This document shows positions 1 to 13,446 of a stretch of DNA of 64,000 nt, piece after piece (within the stretch, counting starts at the first letter, position 1; the number at the start of each line of letters is the position of its first letter). The notes beneath the pieces were generated by a model. The model did not search any database. It was given only the letters and a program-made list of their open reading frames with translations, and was not told the origin of the DNA. The position numbers and the translations under genes are program-made. Source of the DNA: Solicoccozyma terricola (lineage: Eukaryota; Basidiomycota; Tremellomycetes; Filobasidiales; Piskurozymaceae); assembly GCA_001600875.1 (NCBI GenBank), contig BCLD01000013.1:829748-893747 (forward strand), in the 5' to 3' direction.

Positions 1-1176
1 CTTTGGGAGGGGGACTGGGATCAGTCATCGAGCGAGATCGAGGCTTTCTTAAAAGTAAAAAGGAATCACGCCGCCATGTTGTTGCTATCGGAGGAAGCAG
101 TCAATGTGTCCACTCATCGAAAATCCGTTCAACAATCAAACTCACTGCGAAAACCATGACCGTTGTCCCCACAGCCGTCGCCAACGAACCGTATCTTGAG
201 ATCATCCCAAGTGACAATGCAACCGACGTCTCGTCCGATTCTGTGAGTGACGCGTTTCACATCAATTGGTTTTGTTTTTCGTTCAAAGTAGCTGATTGCT
301 GATGTCGGTCTATGATCTCCTTTTTTTCGTTTTCTAGGCCTACGCTGTCATGTTGGTCGATGCTGATATCGCTGGAACAGACGAGACGGGGAACCAGGTG
401 AGACTTGACACGGGTCGGATTGGGAGTTGTTTGCTTTTCGTCTACTGGTTGTTTAACTGATAGCGATGGTCTCTCATATTTCCAAACTCAGACCTTCCAT
501 TGGCTTGCTTACAATGTCGCTTTGCCCGCTGGCAGTGCCCCTTATCAGGTACCCCATGGCAGCGCCGCTGCGTGAGTTTTAAAACAGTCTACAGCTCGAA
601 ATTTGGTCAACATCGGCTGACGAGTTCCACTTGCCTCCACTCTAGTATAAGCTACGTTGGTCCAGGGCCCCTGGCTGGAACGGGTCCTCATCGGTGAGCT
701 TAGCGTATCACCTTGCAAGTAAGAATACGTCGACTGACTGCGACTGCGACTATGTCTTAACATTGTGTCCTAGCTACGTTGTCATGGTCTACAAGCAGCC
801 TTCTGGCTTCACTGCACCTACCTCACCAACTACCTTTGGTGCATACAACTTTGCCTCCTTCCTTGAATCCGCAAACTTTGGCCCACTCATCGCTGCAAAC
901 TACTTTGACGTCGAAAACGGTCAAGCGACTGTAACCCCGAGTTCTACATCGGCTGTAGTTACCTCAACTCTCAGTGTCGCCTCTTCCACTAGTGCTGCAG
1001 TCAGCTCGTCTGGTTCTAGCGTCGCTCACGCTGGTGGATCTGCTTCCAAATCTGCCAGTGCTTCCGTCAGTGCTACTTCCGCTGCTAGCACGTCGAAGAG
1101 TGCGGGAGAGAGGACAGTGGCCGTTGCCGGAGCTGGTTTACTCGGTACCTTGATGACAGTGGTCTTGGCCTTGTAG
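1..1176 (+). CDS. PEBP-like GPI-anchored cell-surface protein (5' partial)
   Basis: Phosphatidylethanolamine-binding (PEBP/YbhB) fold followed by a Ser/Thr/Ala-rich stalk and a hydrophobic C-terminal tail typical of a GPI-anchor signal, so probably a secreted wall or membrane protein. Visible exons are up to 242, 338-397, 492-571, 646-693 and 774-1176; the last four total 591 nt, exactly 197 codons. Family hallmarks are AVMLVDAD, TFHWLAYNV, then GPGPLAGTGPHRYV and VMVYKQP, the usual ligand-pocket segments. The N-terminus (signal peptide, first strand) lies upstream of the window or in an unresolved exon; the frame is open from base 3 but I cannot place the start. Yeast relatives inhibit carboxypeptidase Y; the ligand here is unknown. 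Confidence 0.8.
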
Positions 1177-1193
1177 AAAGAGTGACGTGTGGA

Positions 1194-1247
1194 GACACAC
1201 ACACGCACACACGCACACACGCACACACACAGCACACACACACACCC
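1194..1247. repeat. CA/GC-interrupted dinucleotide microsatellite
   Basis: Imperfect (CA)n run with periodic G interruptions just after the stop codon of the PEBP-like gene, in its presumed 3' UTR. Confidence 0.9.
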
Positions 1248-1487
1248 CCATACGCTACAGAAGATTTTACGTTCTTGATGGACGATATCAATTATGGACA
1301 ATGACATGACACATTTTTCGCGTGATTACTGGATCACGCTTAGGTTGCAAGGATCATGTTCTTCTACACAATACGTCATTCAGCAATCCAATTTCATGCC
1401 ATCTCTCGCTGCCGTCGTCAGAAAGACCTTTGACTTCTAAGGTGTTGCTACAGAATTACACATGGAACCCGATGCAACGTCCATGGT

Positions 1488-4456
<2,969 letters not shown>

Positions 4457-4521
4457 GATACTGAGCTGAGCTTGTAGAAACTGAATGCAACTTCAGTTGG
4501 TTTAGTCGTCGGGTCGGTGAG

Positions 4522-4779
4522 TGTTGGAATTTCACGTGACCAGCTCACTCATCGAAGAGACTGCGCTTTTGCCAAGGGGTTCTGAGCAGGGGTGAACCAG
4601 TCACTCAAGGATAATCTGAAGACATGGACGGATTGGGACAGATGCAAGGTATCTGTTCTGAAGTTTTCGGGCCACTGGGGGCAGCTTTGTAAATTCTATA
4701 AGGGTCGAAACTTTCCCTGTCGGCTCAATATGAAAATCAAGGACTTTATCGAGACCTCATTTATTACCTAATTGCAACA
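4522..4779 (+). repeat. 5' LTR of the Copia element
   Basis: 258 bp starting TGTTGGAATT and ending TTGCAACA, matching 9378-9635 base for base as far as I could compare. Contains the promoter and polyadenylation functions of the element by family knowledge. Confidence 0.97.
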
Positions 4780-4792
4780 GGTTATGGGCCCA
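4780..4792 (+). other. Primer-binding site matching internal initiator-tRNA sequence
   Basis: GGTTATGGGCCCA directly follows the 5' LTR. It is the reverse complement of the anticodon arm of eukaryotic initiator tRNA-Met (TGGGCCCATAACC), not of a tRNA 3' end. Drosophila copia primes with a cleaved 5' half of that tRNA; the same mode is inferred here. Confidence 0.8.
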
Positions 4793-4874
4793 TATTTGCT
4801 CTAATCCTATATCAAATACATCAAGAAGAACACCCAGCATCTCCTCCTATCCTACACCTTTCCAACAAACCAAA

Positions 4875-7800
4875 ATGGAACTCCTCACGTCAAATATGAA
4901 GATTCCTTTGCTCACCGGCATCGAGAATTTTTTCGAGTGGCAAATGGCCGCTCGGAACGCTCTTTGTACCAGTGGAGTAGAAGACATCATCACTAGGGAT
5001 GCCCCTATAGATGCGAAGGAAGAGGAAGAAGAGGTAGATGAATCTGGTAGCACTGTGGCTACCAAGGGCGATCAGTTTGATGTGTCCAAGCCCTTGCAAG
5101 CTTGGATCGATAAGGATATGAAGGCGAGGGGTATCCTACATGGTAGTCTCTCGAATGAGCTACGCATGGATACTAGCAAGTGCACCACTGCTAAGCAACT
5201 ATGGAACGAGATCCAGCTCATCCACGAGTTGGACAACGAGGAGTACCAAGCGGATATCGAGCGACATCTGCTAAATCTCCGCTATACTCCTAGCGACGAT
5301 CCAAAGGTCTTCCTATCGACATTCTCGACCCTAATTCTGAAGGGACAGTCTGTCGGCCTCGACATAGGAGACAAGGAGAAGTGTAAGCACTTCAGCAACG
5401 CTCTCCACTCGTCCTACTCATCCGTTAAGAGAGACTGGAGGAGTCTGCCTGTAGAGAAGAGAGTATTTGCTCATCTACGATCTCTCTTTAATCGTCACAA
5501 TGCTGACATTGCGAGGGACAACGAGCGGGATGGAACAGTCGCTATGTTCACAAAGAGGCCCCCCTTTCAGCAAGGAGTGGCATCTCGTCCACCACCACAA
5601 AAGAAGATGATGAAGTGTTGGAATTGCGGAAAAGCGGGTCATGGAGCATACGAATGTAGAGGACCGAAAGTTGGGAATGGAGAGACCCACAAGCGTCCCT
5701 CGACCCCAGGATTTGACAGGAAGGTGAAAGGGAAGAACCCTCACAGACCCTATCCTCCAGCCAATGACCAGGACGACCTGGCTGGTTACCTCGGAGGAAT
5801 GAATATCAACACGATTGCTCTTATGACAAGAGCACCGAAAACTTCAAAGTCACGTCCGGTGGCAAATTTTCTCGTAGGAGAAAATCTCAGTTTAATGGAG
5901 AATTTAAGTGGTGATAATTCCTGGCCGACCCAGGTCCCTGTCGTAGAGACGGCGGGGCTAGCTAGGGAGGGGCAGACCAAAATCCTCCCCGTTCCCGTAC
6001 CTGTGAGTTTCACCACTCTCCTATCAGCTCCAAGTTCCGAAAACTTTCATAAATCGGAACCCGCAGTATTTGCAACATCCTACGGCAAATCCATCGTCAA
6101 ATGGATCCTCGACTTAGGTGCAACAGAGCACATAGTGAACGACCCGAAAATCCTATCTGCTGTTACAACCCTATCCTCTCCGAACTCCTTCATTACGGCT
6201 GCTGGAGCCGTGAATGCTGGAATTAAGGGAATGGTCAGGGTGTTTGCAGGTCGTCGTCGGGACCATTTTCTGACAATCGGGAACGTATTTTGCTTGCCAA
6301 GCTCACCGGCGAACCTCCTGTCCCATGGCCTTCTACTCGATAGAGGATGGGACATTCAGGTAACGGCTGATGGTGGGTACATGCAGAAAGAAGGAGTGAT
6401 TATCAAGTTACACCGTTCGGGACATGATGGGCGACTTCGTGAAGTGGTGATGGAACTGGCCCCTTTCACGTCAAAAGGGGCGGCAGCCCATTTCACCACT
6501 AAGCCAGTCGACACAATCGCACAATGGCATGTCAGGCTGGGCCACATGGGTATCAGCACCATCAAGACCCTCGAGAAGGATGGGTTAATCGAGACATCAG
6601 ATAGCAATACATCTACGTTCAAAATGGAGGATTGTGACATTTGCGCTGTAGCAAAAGCCACCCGTCTCACGTTTGGAGACCATCCAGTTAGGGCTTCCAA
6701 GCCATTGGAGATAGTTCATTCGGATCTAGCTGGACCTCTTAAGCCTAGTCATGAAGGGTGTGTATACTACATCACGTTCATAGATGATTTCACTGGCTAC
6801 GTTCACCTACAAGGTCTTACATCCAAGTCAGCGTTTGAGGTCGTAGAGGCTTTCCGACGCTATGAGCCAGCCGTCGAGCGGCTGTTTGGACAACGTATCC
6901 GATCACTGCGTACCGACGGTGGTACAGAATACATGGGTCAAATGGAGGCTCACCTAGGCCGACGGGGAATCATCCATCAAGTCACGACCCCCTATACGCC
7001 CCAGTTGAATGGTGTAGCAGAGCGATGGAATCGAACGCTGAAGAATATGGCTGGAGCGATGTTGCTGGAGGCTAAGATGGATATGTCATTCTGGAAGTTA
7101 GCTCTCGATCACTGTGCTCACATACTCAACATCTCTCGCATGCAAGGAGGAAAGTCCCTGATGGAGACATACCTAAGACGGAGACCAAATTTCAAGGATC
7201 TTCAAGCTTTTGGAGCGCCGTGCTGGCTCCGAATCCCGTCCGAGATGCGGCTCAAGGATGACCTGACGAATCCGAAGGCTATCAAGTGTCGTTTCCTGGG
7301 TCAAAATCCAAGCGGAACCGGCTGGCTGCTGATAGACGAGAACAACAAATTCCATCGTGGACGAGATGTGGTCTTTAAACGCGTAGGAGAATTTGCACCA
7401 GTGACGTCATCACCAGTCGTTGAATTGCCACCTGTGAATATCGAAGAGGTGTGTGATGATGATAATGATGACCCTGCCATCACTACAGGTAGCCCACTCA
7501 GACTTGGACAGGGTCCAGAGGGAGCTGTGGCTGACCTGCCAGCAGAAGCTCCTATCGAGATCGGTGATGTAGAGGCTGAGAACGAGACTGCGGAAGAAAT
7601 CCCCTTAATCGTTGCTGAACCTGCTATTGAAGCTCCTATCGAAGTTGAAGCTTCAATTCCTGAGGTACGAAGAGGGTCTCGAGATCGTCGGGCCCCCAGA
7701 CTGTTGCAGACAGTCTGCAAGGCTTTCATGACCGGAAACAGCGACGCTGTTATCGACCCCCTCACCTACAATCAAGCGATGCGATCTCCGGAAGCTGCTT

Positions 7801-9296
7801 CCTGGAATTCCGCAATGAAGGCAGAATTGGACTCAGTGGGGTCAACAGGGACATGGATAGAGGTTGTTACGCCTCAAGATAGAAGGCTGGTAGGAAGCAA
7901 GTGGGTCTACAAGACCAAGCGGGACGCCAGCGGCAACATCGCCAAGTTCAAGGCTCGTATCGTTGCTCAAGGATTCAGTCAGATTGAAGGTGTCGATTTC
8001 GATGAGACTTTCTCTCCCGTAGCTCGACTGACCTCCCTCAGGCTCCTATTGGCAATCACAGCCACCTCGGACCTCTTGCTCCATCAGATGGATGCTGACA
8101 CTGCGTTCCTGAACGGGACGCTGGACGAGGAAATCTACATGGTTTTTCCTCCTGGATATCAGGCCGTGAACCCCTCGTCAACGGGATTACGGCTGATTAA
8201 GTCCCTCTATGGGCTTAAACAATCACCAAGGGTATGGTGGAAGCTCATCAGTGGTCACCTGGCCACTATGGGATTCGAGAAGGTTGACTCAGACTGGGGA
8301 CTCTATTTCCGAAAGAAAGACGGATGCTTTATTCTCCTATACGTCGACGATGTCTTAATTGCGGCTCCATCGATGGGGCCGATTAATGATGTCAAGGCCT
8401 CTCTGAAGGCCAAATGGAAGTGGACTGATATGGGCGAAGCTGCCTATGTCTTAGGGCTCAAGTTGGAACGGGACCGACGGTCCAGAACTATTCAATTAAG
8501 TCAGGAAGCTTACATCGAACGGATTCTCGTACGCTTTGGGATGGAGAATGCCACGACTATCGGAACACCCCTAGAAGACGCTAAGCCAGAAGTCAGCAAG
8601 GATGATGTCGATCCGCGACGCCAGAAGTGGTACCTATCGATCGTAGGCTCCCTGATGTGGGTGTCACAGTCACTTCGTCCGGACATCTCTTTTGCAGTAG
8701 GACTACTCAGTCGTTTCAGTCATAATCCAACGGAAGACCACTTACGGGTCGCCAAGCGGGTGCTACGCTACCTAAAGGGAACCGCTGGAAGGTCGTTGGT
8801 TCTCGGGAACTACACCAAGGCTGAGAATACTCCTTTAGTTGGATACTGCGATGCAGACTATGCTGGTGACTTAGCTACTAGAAGGTCCACCACTGGCTAC
8901 ATCTTCCAGTACTTAGGGTCCACCATCTCCTGGGGATCGAACAGACAGGCTACGGTAGCCCTGTCCACTTGTGAAGCTGAGTATATGGCGCTTGCTGAAG
9001 CGTTAAAGGAGGGGATATGGCTAAGTCGAGTGCTGAAAGACCTAGGGGAGCTGCAGGAGCGCTTTACAGCGTACTGTGATAACCAAGGTGCAATTGCACT
9101 TAGTGAGAACCCCGGTAAACACAGTCGAACAAAGCACATCGACGTACGATACCACTTTATCAGGGAGCGAGTGGACCAAGGAACGGTGACAATTCTTCAC
9201 GTAGGAACGTTGAATCAAGCCGCAGACATGCTCACAAAGGGTCTAGTGAAAGCGAAGCACGACCACAACTGCGAGTTAGTGGGATTGAAGGACTAG
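4875..9296 (+). CDS. Copia gag-pol polyprotein
   Basis: Uninterrupted 1473-codon ORF. In order: gag with a CCHC knuckle (CWNCGKAGHGAYEC, about residue 247); protease with WILDLGATEH (about 412; families usually have D-S/T-G-A, so Leu replaces Ser/Thr); GAG-pre-integrase HHCC region (about 550-600); integrase DDE core with VHSDLAGP, LRTDGGTEY and GVAERWN (614-713); reverse transcriptase from LVGSKWVYK (about 1005) to the YVDD catalytic box (about 1156); RNase H with CDADYAGD, STCEAEYMALAEA and DNQGAIAL (1325-1405). No stop or frameshift, so the element may be mobile unless the protease change matters. Confidence 0.97.
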   Translation: MELLTSNMKIPLLTGIENFFEWQMAARNALCTSGVEDIITRDAPIDAKEEEEEVDESGSTVATKGDQFDVSKPLQAWIDKDMKARGILHGSLSNELRMDTSKCTTAKQLWNEIQLIHELDNEEYQADIERHLLNLRYTPSDDPKVFLSTFSTLILKGQSVGLDIGDKEKCKHFSNALHSSYSSVKRDWRSLPVEKRVFAHLRSLFNRHNADIARDNERDGTVAMFTKRPPFQQGVASRPPPQKKMMKCWNCGKAGHGAYECRGPKVGNGETHKRPSTPGFDRKVKGKNPHRPYPPANDQDDLAGYLGGMNINTIALMTRAPKTSKSRPVANFLVGENLSLMENLSGDNSWPTQVPVVETAGLAREGQTKILPVPVPVSFTTLLSAPSSENFHKSEPAVFATSYGKSIVKWILDLGATEHIVNDPKILSAVTTLSSPNSFITAAGAVNAGIKGMVRVFAGRRRDHFLTIGNVFCLPSSPANLLSHGLLLDRGWDIQVTADGGYMQKEGVIIKLHRSGHDGRLREVVMELAPFTSKGAAAHFTTKPVDTIAQWHVRLGHMGISTIKTLEKDGLIETSDSNTSTFKMEDCDICAVAKATRLTFGDHPVRASKPLEIVHSDLAGPLKPSHEGCVYYITFIDDFTGYVHLQGLTSKSAFEVVEAFRRYEPAVERLFGQRIRSLRTDGGTEYMGQMEAHLGRRGIIHQVTTPYTPQLNGVAERWNRTLKNMAGAMLLEAKMDMSFWKLALDHCAHILNISRMQGGKSLMETYLRRRPNFKDLQAFGAPCWLRIPSEMRLKDDLTNPKAIKCRFLGQNPSGTGWLLIDENNKFHRGRDVVFKRVGEFAPVTSSPVVELPPVNIEEVCDDDNDDPAITTGSPLRLGQGPEGAVADLPAEAPIEIGDVEAENETAEEIPLIVAEPAIEAPIEVEASIPEVRRGSRDRRAPRLLQTVCKAFMTGNSDAVIDPLTYNQAMRSPEAASWNSAMKAELDSVGSTGTWIEVVTPQDRRLVGSKWVYKTKRDASGNIAKFKARIVAQGFSQIEGVDFDETFSPVARLTSLRLLLAITATSDLLLHQMDADTAFLNGTLDEEIYMVFPPGYQAVNPSSTGLRLIKSLYGLKQSPRVWWKLISGHLATMGFEKVDSDWGLYFRKKDGCFILLYVDDVLIAAPSMGPINDVKASLKAKWKWTDMGEAAYVLGLKLERDRRSRTIQLSQEAYIERILVRFGMENATTIGTPLEDAKPEVSKDDVDPRRQKWYLSIVGSLMWVSQSLRPDISFAVGLLSRFSHNPTEDHLRVAKRVLRYLKGTAGRSLVLGNYTKAENTPLVGYCDADYAGDLATRRSTTGYIFQYLGSTISWGSNRQATVALSTCEAEYMALAEALKEGIWLSRVLKDLGELQERFTAYCDNQGAIALSENPGKHSRTKHIDVRYHFIRERVDQGTVTILHVGTLNQAADMLTKGLVKAKHDHNCELVGLKD

Positions 9297-9368
9297 GAGG
9301 AGTTTTGAAGGATTTAGGGCGATATCAGATATATCGAGGATGGAAAGATATAGGAGGATGATCTCGCT

Positions 9369-9377
9369 GAGAGGGAG
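9369..9377 (+). other. Polypurine tract
   Basis: GAGAGGGAG abutting the 3' LTR, the expected plus-strand primer site. Confidence 0.75.
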
Positions 9378-9635
9378 TGTTGGAATTTCACGTGACCAGC
9401 TCACTCATCGAAGAGACTGCGCTTTTGCCAAGGGGTTCTGAGCAGGGGTGAACCAGTCACTCAAGGATAATCTGAAGACATGGACGGATTGGGACAGATG
9501 CAAGGTATCTGTTCTGAAGTTTTCGGGCCACTGGGGGCAGCTTTGTAAATTCTATAAGGGTCGAAACTTTCCCTGTCGGCTCAATATGAAAATCAAGGAC
9601 TTTATCGAGACCTCATTTATTACCTAATTGCAACA
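9378..9635 (+). repeat. 3' LTR of the Copia element
   Basis: 258-bp copy of the 5' LTR, followed by GTGAG, the second copy of the 5-bp target-site duplication. Confidence 0.97.
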
Positions 9636-9792
9636 GTGAGAAATCTACAAATCCGCGGATTGCAATTATTTTTACGGCGGGCCCGCTGGGTAGCGAGGTC
9701 GTCAGGGGATCGTCATAACAGCACCGGGTCGGATTACAAGATAGCAGGCACGGGAGAACAGTAGAGAACCAGGATGGAGCCATTCTCTCTGC

Positions 9793-10987
9793 TCATAGTA
9801 TCACGCACCTCTTCCCACTCCGTTTCGTCCGCTTGGCGCCACCCTCTATCCCTCCAGTGCTGCCTCCCTCCACCGGCGCACCTCCACCACCTTTACTCCC
9901 CTTGATACCCCGTACGATACTCCGGAAAGCGTTCTCCACGTTGTATCCCGTCTTGGCAGACGTCTCAAAGAATTCACAGCCTAGTCTCTGGGCCAGTCGA
10001 GCGCCATCTTCCGGAGATACCTCTCGACCTCGAGGCAGATCCCGCTTGTTGCCCACTATCACGATAGGGATCTGGGGAGTCCGAGAGGTCGGGGATGTAG
10101 GTGTTGCGTATGGAGACCGTGGAGGGGGTGAAGCGTATGGTGCGCCATACATTGTGGTTGAATCCTCTTTTACACGAGTGATTCGCCGGTAAATGGATTC
10201 AACATGGCTGAATGTGTCGAACGATGCGACCGAGTAGACAATGAGAAAGCCTTCTCCATCTCTGCGGCAGCGGGGTGAAGTGAAAATTAGAAAGGGTACG
10301 AGGAAAGGCAATAGTTCTCAACGTTCTCACCTTATCCATTGATCTCTCAATGCAGTGTATTCCTCTGGCGACCCAGGCTCTCATCATCAGCCGAGGATAA
10401 TAAACGGCAATCGCCAAACAAATGCAACTCTCACCTTGTCCTGCTGTGTCCAGTACTTCCAACATGCAAGGTTGTCCATCTACGCTCCATTGTTTACTGG
10501 CAACGGGGTGCAGGATCTGATTAGATTACGCGAGGTGATGTGCTGTTTGGTTCACTGCTTACCGATAACAATCCTCGATCGTTGGGTCGTACGTTTCCAC
10601 AAACGATGACATGGTGAACTAATGAAGCGATGGGTTAGCTGAGATTTTGTCTGAGATCCTAGCTCTTGATTCTCATTCAGGATCTAGAGCACTTCTTAAG
10701 CAATGTAATACTCCGACAAACGTTGGGAGAAAGTCATCGTTCTCTGTCATAGCCTCAAAAGCGCAAACCCATTGTAACAGAGTCCATGTATCGCAGCCAC
10801 TCGCACGACCACCTTGGTTCCTCTCACAAGGGCACCAATCCCATTCTCGTCTCATCTCAGCGGGACCTGTCCAGCCGCATACTATCGCCAACCGTCTTCA
10901 CCACCTCCCAAATGCAACACCCACCTGTACCGTCAAAGCAGTCTTCCCCACTCCCCCATCCCCCAATACCGTGATTTTATGGTGCAT
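9793..10987 (-). CDS. Ras-family small GTPase
   Basis: Five exons (10987-10925, 10618-10563, 10496-10435, 10364-10331, 10261-9793) give 684 nt, 227 aa. G-boxes: GDGGVGKT (P-loop), YDPTIED (switch I), DTAGQEEY (switch II), NKRDL (G4) and ETSAK (G5); it ends in a prenylation CAAX box, CVIL, after a basic stretch, so it is probably a membrane-anchored signalling switch. The effector loop is Ras/Rap-like; whether it is the Ras2 or Rsr1 orthologue is unresolved. Unusual points: a Ser/Pro/Tyr-rich insert of roughly 25 residues before the G4 box, and a first intron of 306 nt where the others are about 65-70 nt. The ATG is the first in frame after an upstream stop. Confidence 0.92.
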
Positions 10988-11822
10988 CCGAGGACGAGCA
11001 GAGGGTGGAGCGGCGTTGTTGTATGATGCCTGGTTGTCAGAGTGGCCAGAGATGGAGAGGAGGGTATTTGATCGGTTTGTACAGAGGGACGATAGGGCGG
11101 TGGGGAGCCGTGTTAAGGAGGTCGAAGCGGGTTGGTGGCATCGTGTTGAAGTAGGTACCCGGCAGAGTTAGCAGCAGAGCGAGCGGGATTGAATTCCGGG
11201 GTGTTCATGGATTGATGTGATGTCGGTTCCCGAGAAAGGCGAAACACATGGCAATCCACGTAGTGTGCGAAAGGGGAGAATGATCGGCGAGATAACGGAC
11301 GGATAGAACAGATGCAAGGTCGAGAGTAGATAGGTACGGGTAGTCAGCGATATTGAATGAAGGTGCTTTACTGCCTAGAAGCCATGCTAGGGTCGGTGTC
11401 CGAATGAAAGTGGAGAACGGACACTCACCATGTTGAAGCAGCGGGATGCGGGATGGCCTGCAAGGATGAGACGGCGGACTTGCGACTGCCACTAGCACTA
11501 CGGACTGGCTGCTGCTGCTGCTGTTTGGGCCGAGACTGGAGGGATGCCGCTACAGTTTGATGCTGCGGGGATATGTGGTTCGTTGTTGGTCCACTTCGGA
11601 TGAATCATCTCGGTCCCCTCACTGCCACGTCACACAAAGTTCAGTGGCAAATCGCTGCGACGGACTGTACCGCACCTCAGTTCGTCTACGGCATGCAAAA
11701 GATCGTCTTCACTGCACTTTAGACTCCGATTTCGTAAAGAAAGACGGCACAAAGCTTTTCATAGGGACATGAAGTCTGACTCTCAAGCTGTTTTTTTCCG
11801 CCAGCTGAGGGGATCTCGATTC
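10988..11822. other. Intergenic, no gene recognised
   Basis: Presumed promoter and 5' leader of the Ras gene. Contains a short (GCT)n trinucleotide run at 11508-11523. The open frames here show no family signature. Confidence 0.5.
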
Positions 11823-12042
11823 GATCAGACCCGAGGGGTAGATGAAGGTTTCGTTTCTGATTACTCATTCAGCAGTCTGCCAACTTGGAATATGACTCTC
11901 GAGCTCGAGACAGACTTGGCAGGGTGATCTAGGAAACTTCGGGCACTCAGCCCAAGTTGCGAATCATGGGAACGTAAACAACTCATGGACTTCTACATTG
12001 ATCCATATGGTGTTGCGCTGATGCTCTTGATCTGTTACTCTT

Positions 12043-12481
12043 TCACCTTGCTGCCTTCTTTGCTGCCTTCTTTGCTGCCTTTGCTGCCTCCTTTTCTGCC
12101 TCCTTTTCTGCCTTTGCTGCCTTCTCTTTTGCCTTCTCTTTTGCCTTCTTTTCTTTTCTTGCTGCATCCAATGTGCGGTTCTTCTTTTGCCTATCCTCAG
12201 TTAGCAGATAAAAGTTATCCAAAGCTCCGTCCCCCCCTGAGGAAACCTCCGAATAAGGCTGGTTCTTTTAGGCACAACAGAAACAAAGCAAAGAAAAAAA
12301 GGCAACAGTTTGACGAACACCTGCATTCCGGCTTTCATACAGTACTTACGAATGATTGTGTGAAACTTTTAATACGTCCCAAAGTTCCCGTTCCCGTTCC
12401 CGTCCCCATCCCCGACCCCGTCCCCGACCCCGACCCCGACCCCACCGTTCCCGTTCCATAAGTACTGTCATCGCCTGCCAT
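12043..12481 (-). CDS. Small low-complexity protein, paralogue 1 (function unknown)
   Basis: Inferred from comparison with the neighbouring copy. Exon 1 (12481-12350, 44 codons) starts MAGDDSTYGTGTVGSGSG and continues as a Gly/Thr/Ser repeat; exon 2 (12195-12043, 50 codons plus stop) is a Lys/Glu/Ala repeat (AKEKAKEKAAK-type) that could form a highly charged single helix. The 154-nt intron has GTAAGT and a CTAAC branch site before the acceptor. A TATA box lies about 200 bp upstream. I do not recognise the family. The repeat tracts are DNA-level microsatellites, so length may vary between strains. Confidence 0.5.
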
Positions 12482-12682
12482 GATCGATGATCAGACAAGG
12501 TAAGAGGGCTTTGAGAAGATTGAGGTGTGGTTGAGATGAAGTCTGCAAAGATGCTTTGATGAGTTGCGGCAACAAGGTTGTGTGCTTGTCGAACTGAGAG
12601 ATGTGAAGTGTGGGCTGATTGAATCTGCAGGGGTATAGAGATGGGAAGTGATTCTTGGGGTCTATGTCTGCCGGATGGTATG

Positions 12683-12690
12683 CTTATATA
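12683..12690 (-). promoter_or_regulatory. TATA box of small paralogue 1
   Basis: TATATAAG on the minus strand, at the equivalent position in both repeat copies, upstream of a conserved leader. Confidence 0.5.
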
Positions 12691-13446
12691 GGTATCCCTT
12701 ATCTTGTCAGTAGCGGGCTTTGGTTTCATTTTCGTGTCCTTTGTGCATATGCAAAGAAAGGAGGCCATCACGCCTTTAGGGTGCCCACCTTCTTGGATTA
12801 GAACCTTACCACCATCCCGGCTGGTAAATGTGCAATGATTGAAGCGGACTGTAGATATACAAGAATCAACAGTCATTTCTCCTTTGATATGTAGGGTATG
12901 GTATGATAAGATGATAACGAGATGCATCATGCAGGGGTGCTTCTCGCTTCTCGTCAACTGAGTAAGGCTACTGCAGGAGAAAGGAGGAGCATCACAAGGC
13001 GTGTGCGTGTACGAGGGTGAGCAGTTGATAAGACTGTCGGTAATGAGTCGCTTCTCAATTTCACCAGATGGAGAAGCATAGCGACCACAAAGGAGTGAAA
13101 CCACCCGTCCGGTCCACAGTGTAGTGCACCGAGTTTTAGGAAGCAGAGGGTCCTTTCGGTGAACGTTCCCCATCATCGTGCGACCCTCAATGTCTGAATT
13201 CAGACCCGAAGGGTAGATGAAAGAGTTTCGTCTCTGAATACTCAGTCAGCAGTCTGCCAACTTGGAATATAACTTAAGGGCTCGATACGGACTTGGCAGG
13301 GTGATCTAGGAAACTTCGGGCACTCGGCCAAAGTGGCGAATCATGGGAACTTCAATTCATGGATGGACCTTTTAAATTGGTCCCTACAGCGTGGCGCTGA
13401 TGCTCTCTGCCGCTTACTAAGATGGGTTCACTGGAGCTCATTTCTC

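Larger units (their letters stand above)
4522..9635 (+). mobile_element. Complete Ty1/Copia LTR retrotransposon
   Basis: Two 258-bp LTRs (TGTTGG...CAACA) flank a single gag-pol ORF, and a 5-bp target duplication GTGAG lies at 4517-4521 and 9636-9640. I saw no difference between the LTRs by eye, indicating a recent insertion. PBS and polypurine tract are both in place. The gene order protease-integrase-RT-RNase H makes it Copia superfamily. It sits head-on against the start of AFG2 and beyond the 3' end of the Ras gene. Confidence 0.97.
11823..13080. repeat. Segmental direct repeat, copy 1
   Basis: Diverged direct copy of 13197-14300. Shared blocks start near CAGACCCGAGGGGTAGATGA and CAGTCTGCCAACTTGGAATA at the left and end near CATCACAAGGCGTGTGCGTG and GATAAGACTGTCGGT at the right. 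Each copy carries a minus-strand promoter, leader and small two-exon gene. Confidence 0.85.

Noticed and set aside
11205..11498. 97-codon minus-strand frame upstream of the Ras gene
   Set aside because: No family signature, poor composition, lies in the presumed promoter.
12166..13176. 276-codon minus-strand frame (12346-13176) over repeat copy 1
   Set aside because: It reads through the promoter, TATA box and leader conserved with copy 2; the paralogue has no equivalent frame.
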